NCBI GenBank assembly: GCA_964436865.1
Contig: CAYTFK010000405.1
Span: 1 to 5,680, forward strand
Source: JAXGPP01 sp964436865
GTDB lineage: Bacteria > Planctomycetota > Planctomycetia > Pirellulales > Thermoguttaceae
Direction: 5' to 3'
Length of the DNA stretch: 5,680 nt
Positions 5,451 through 5,680 of the stretch are shown here, one piece after another. How positions within the stretch are numbered: position 1 is the stretch's first letter; each line of letters opens with the position of its first letter. Position numbers and translations under genes: made by a program. The notes beneath the pieces were generated by a model. The model was given only the letters and a program-made list of their open reading frames with translations, searched no databases and had not been told where the DNA came from.

Positions 5451-5680
5451 TCACGCCAGGGTGCGGTCGTAGTTGAAGCGGAAGGCAGAGCCGCGCTGGG
5501 CGTCGCGGCTCACCCATTCTCCTGCCGGGTCGGGCGAACCAGTGAGATCAACCACAAGGTGCTTGACCCGAAGCCGGTCGTTGCGCAGGTCGCGAAGATC
5601 GAACGGATCGACGGGCCGGAATACCCATAGCCCATGCTCGCGCCGCGGCGCGACGCGCTGGTCGCGACGGTCCTCGAATA
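5451..5680 (-). CDS. C-terminal part of an unrecognised convergent gene (partial)
   Basis: On the minus strand a frame enters from the right window edge and runs to a TGA at 5453-5451, giving 75 residues. No start codon is needed because the gene begins outside the window. The codons are strongly G/C at third positions, and the protein is a plausible folded end. It contains HGLWVFRPVDPFDLRDLRND, then RLRVKHLVVDLTGSPDPAGE, then WVSRDAQRGSAFRFNYDRTL with a final Ala. The alternating pattern (LRVKHLVVDL, SAFRFNY) suggests beta strands. I do not recognise the family and give no function. The gene converges on the sigma/anti-sigma pair, with 75 bases between the stop codons. Confidence 0.6.
   Translation of the reverse strand, partial: FEDRRDQRVAPRREHGLWVFRPVDPFDLRDLRNDRLRVKHLVVDLTGSPDPAGEWVSRDAQRGSAFRFNYDRTLA

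Overview
The window is GC-rich and densely coding, with strong G/C preference at third codon positions. Several features point to a member of the Planctomycetota, probably Pirellulales-like. These are a DUF1559-type protein, two ECF sigma factor loci each followed by a small partner gene, and large secreted proteins of no known function. The assignment rests on protein character alone; no rRNA or tRNA is present.

Layout: (1) Positions 1-125 are the last 40 codons of an ECF sigma factor. It overlaps a single-pass membrane protein (101-736), probably its regulator. Two secreted proteins follow on the same strand: an unrecognised 474-residue protein (761-2185, 24 bases downstream) and a 511-residue protein with a C-terminal DUF1559-like domain (2246-3781, 60 bases downstream). 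All three complete genes have clear Shine-Dalgarno sequences, and the set looks like one operon. (2) Positions 3782-4284 contain no intact gene. The minus strand of 3782-4001 carries what looks like a broken gene, with its own extended -10 box and ribosome binding site and a one-base frame shift. The rest holds palindromes and a candidate promoter. (3) A second ECF sigma factor (4285-4947) is followed after 23 bases by a 134-residue protein (4971-5375) with a C...H...CxxC pattern like zinc-binding anti-sigma factors. (4) A hairpin-rich gap (5376-5450) separates this pair from the C-terminal end of a convergent minus-strand gene (5451 to the window end), whose function I do not recognise.

Together the window shows two sigma/regulator modules of different architecture side by side. 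The first has a membrane-anchored partner without zinc ligands and is linked to exported proteins. The second has a soluble partner with possible metal ligands. This suggests one envelope-related and one cytoplasmic signal, which is inference. I see no CRISPR array, intact insertion sequence, integrase, tRNA or rRNA.
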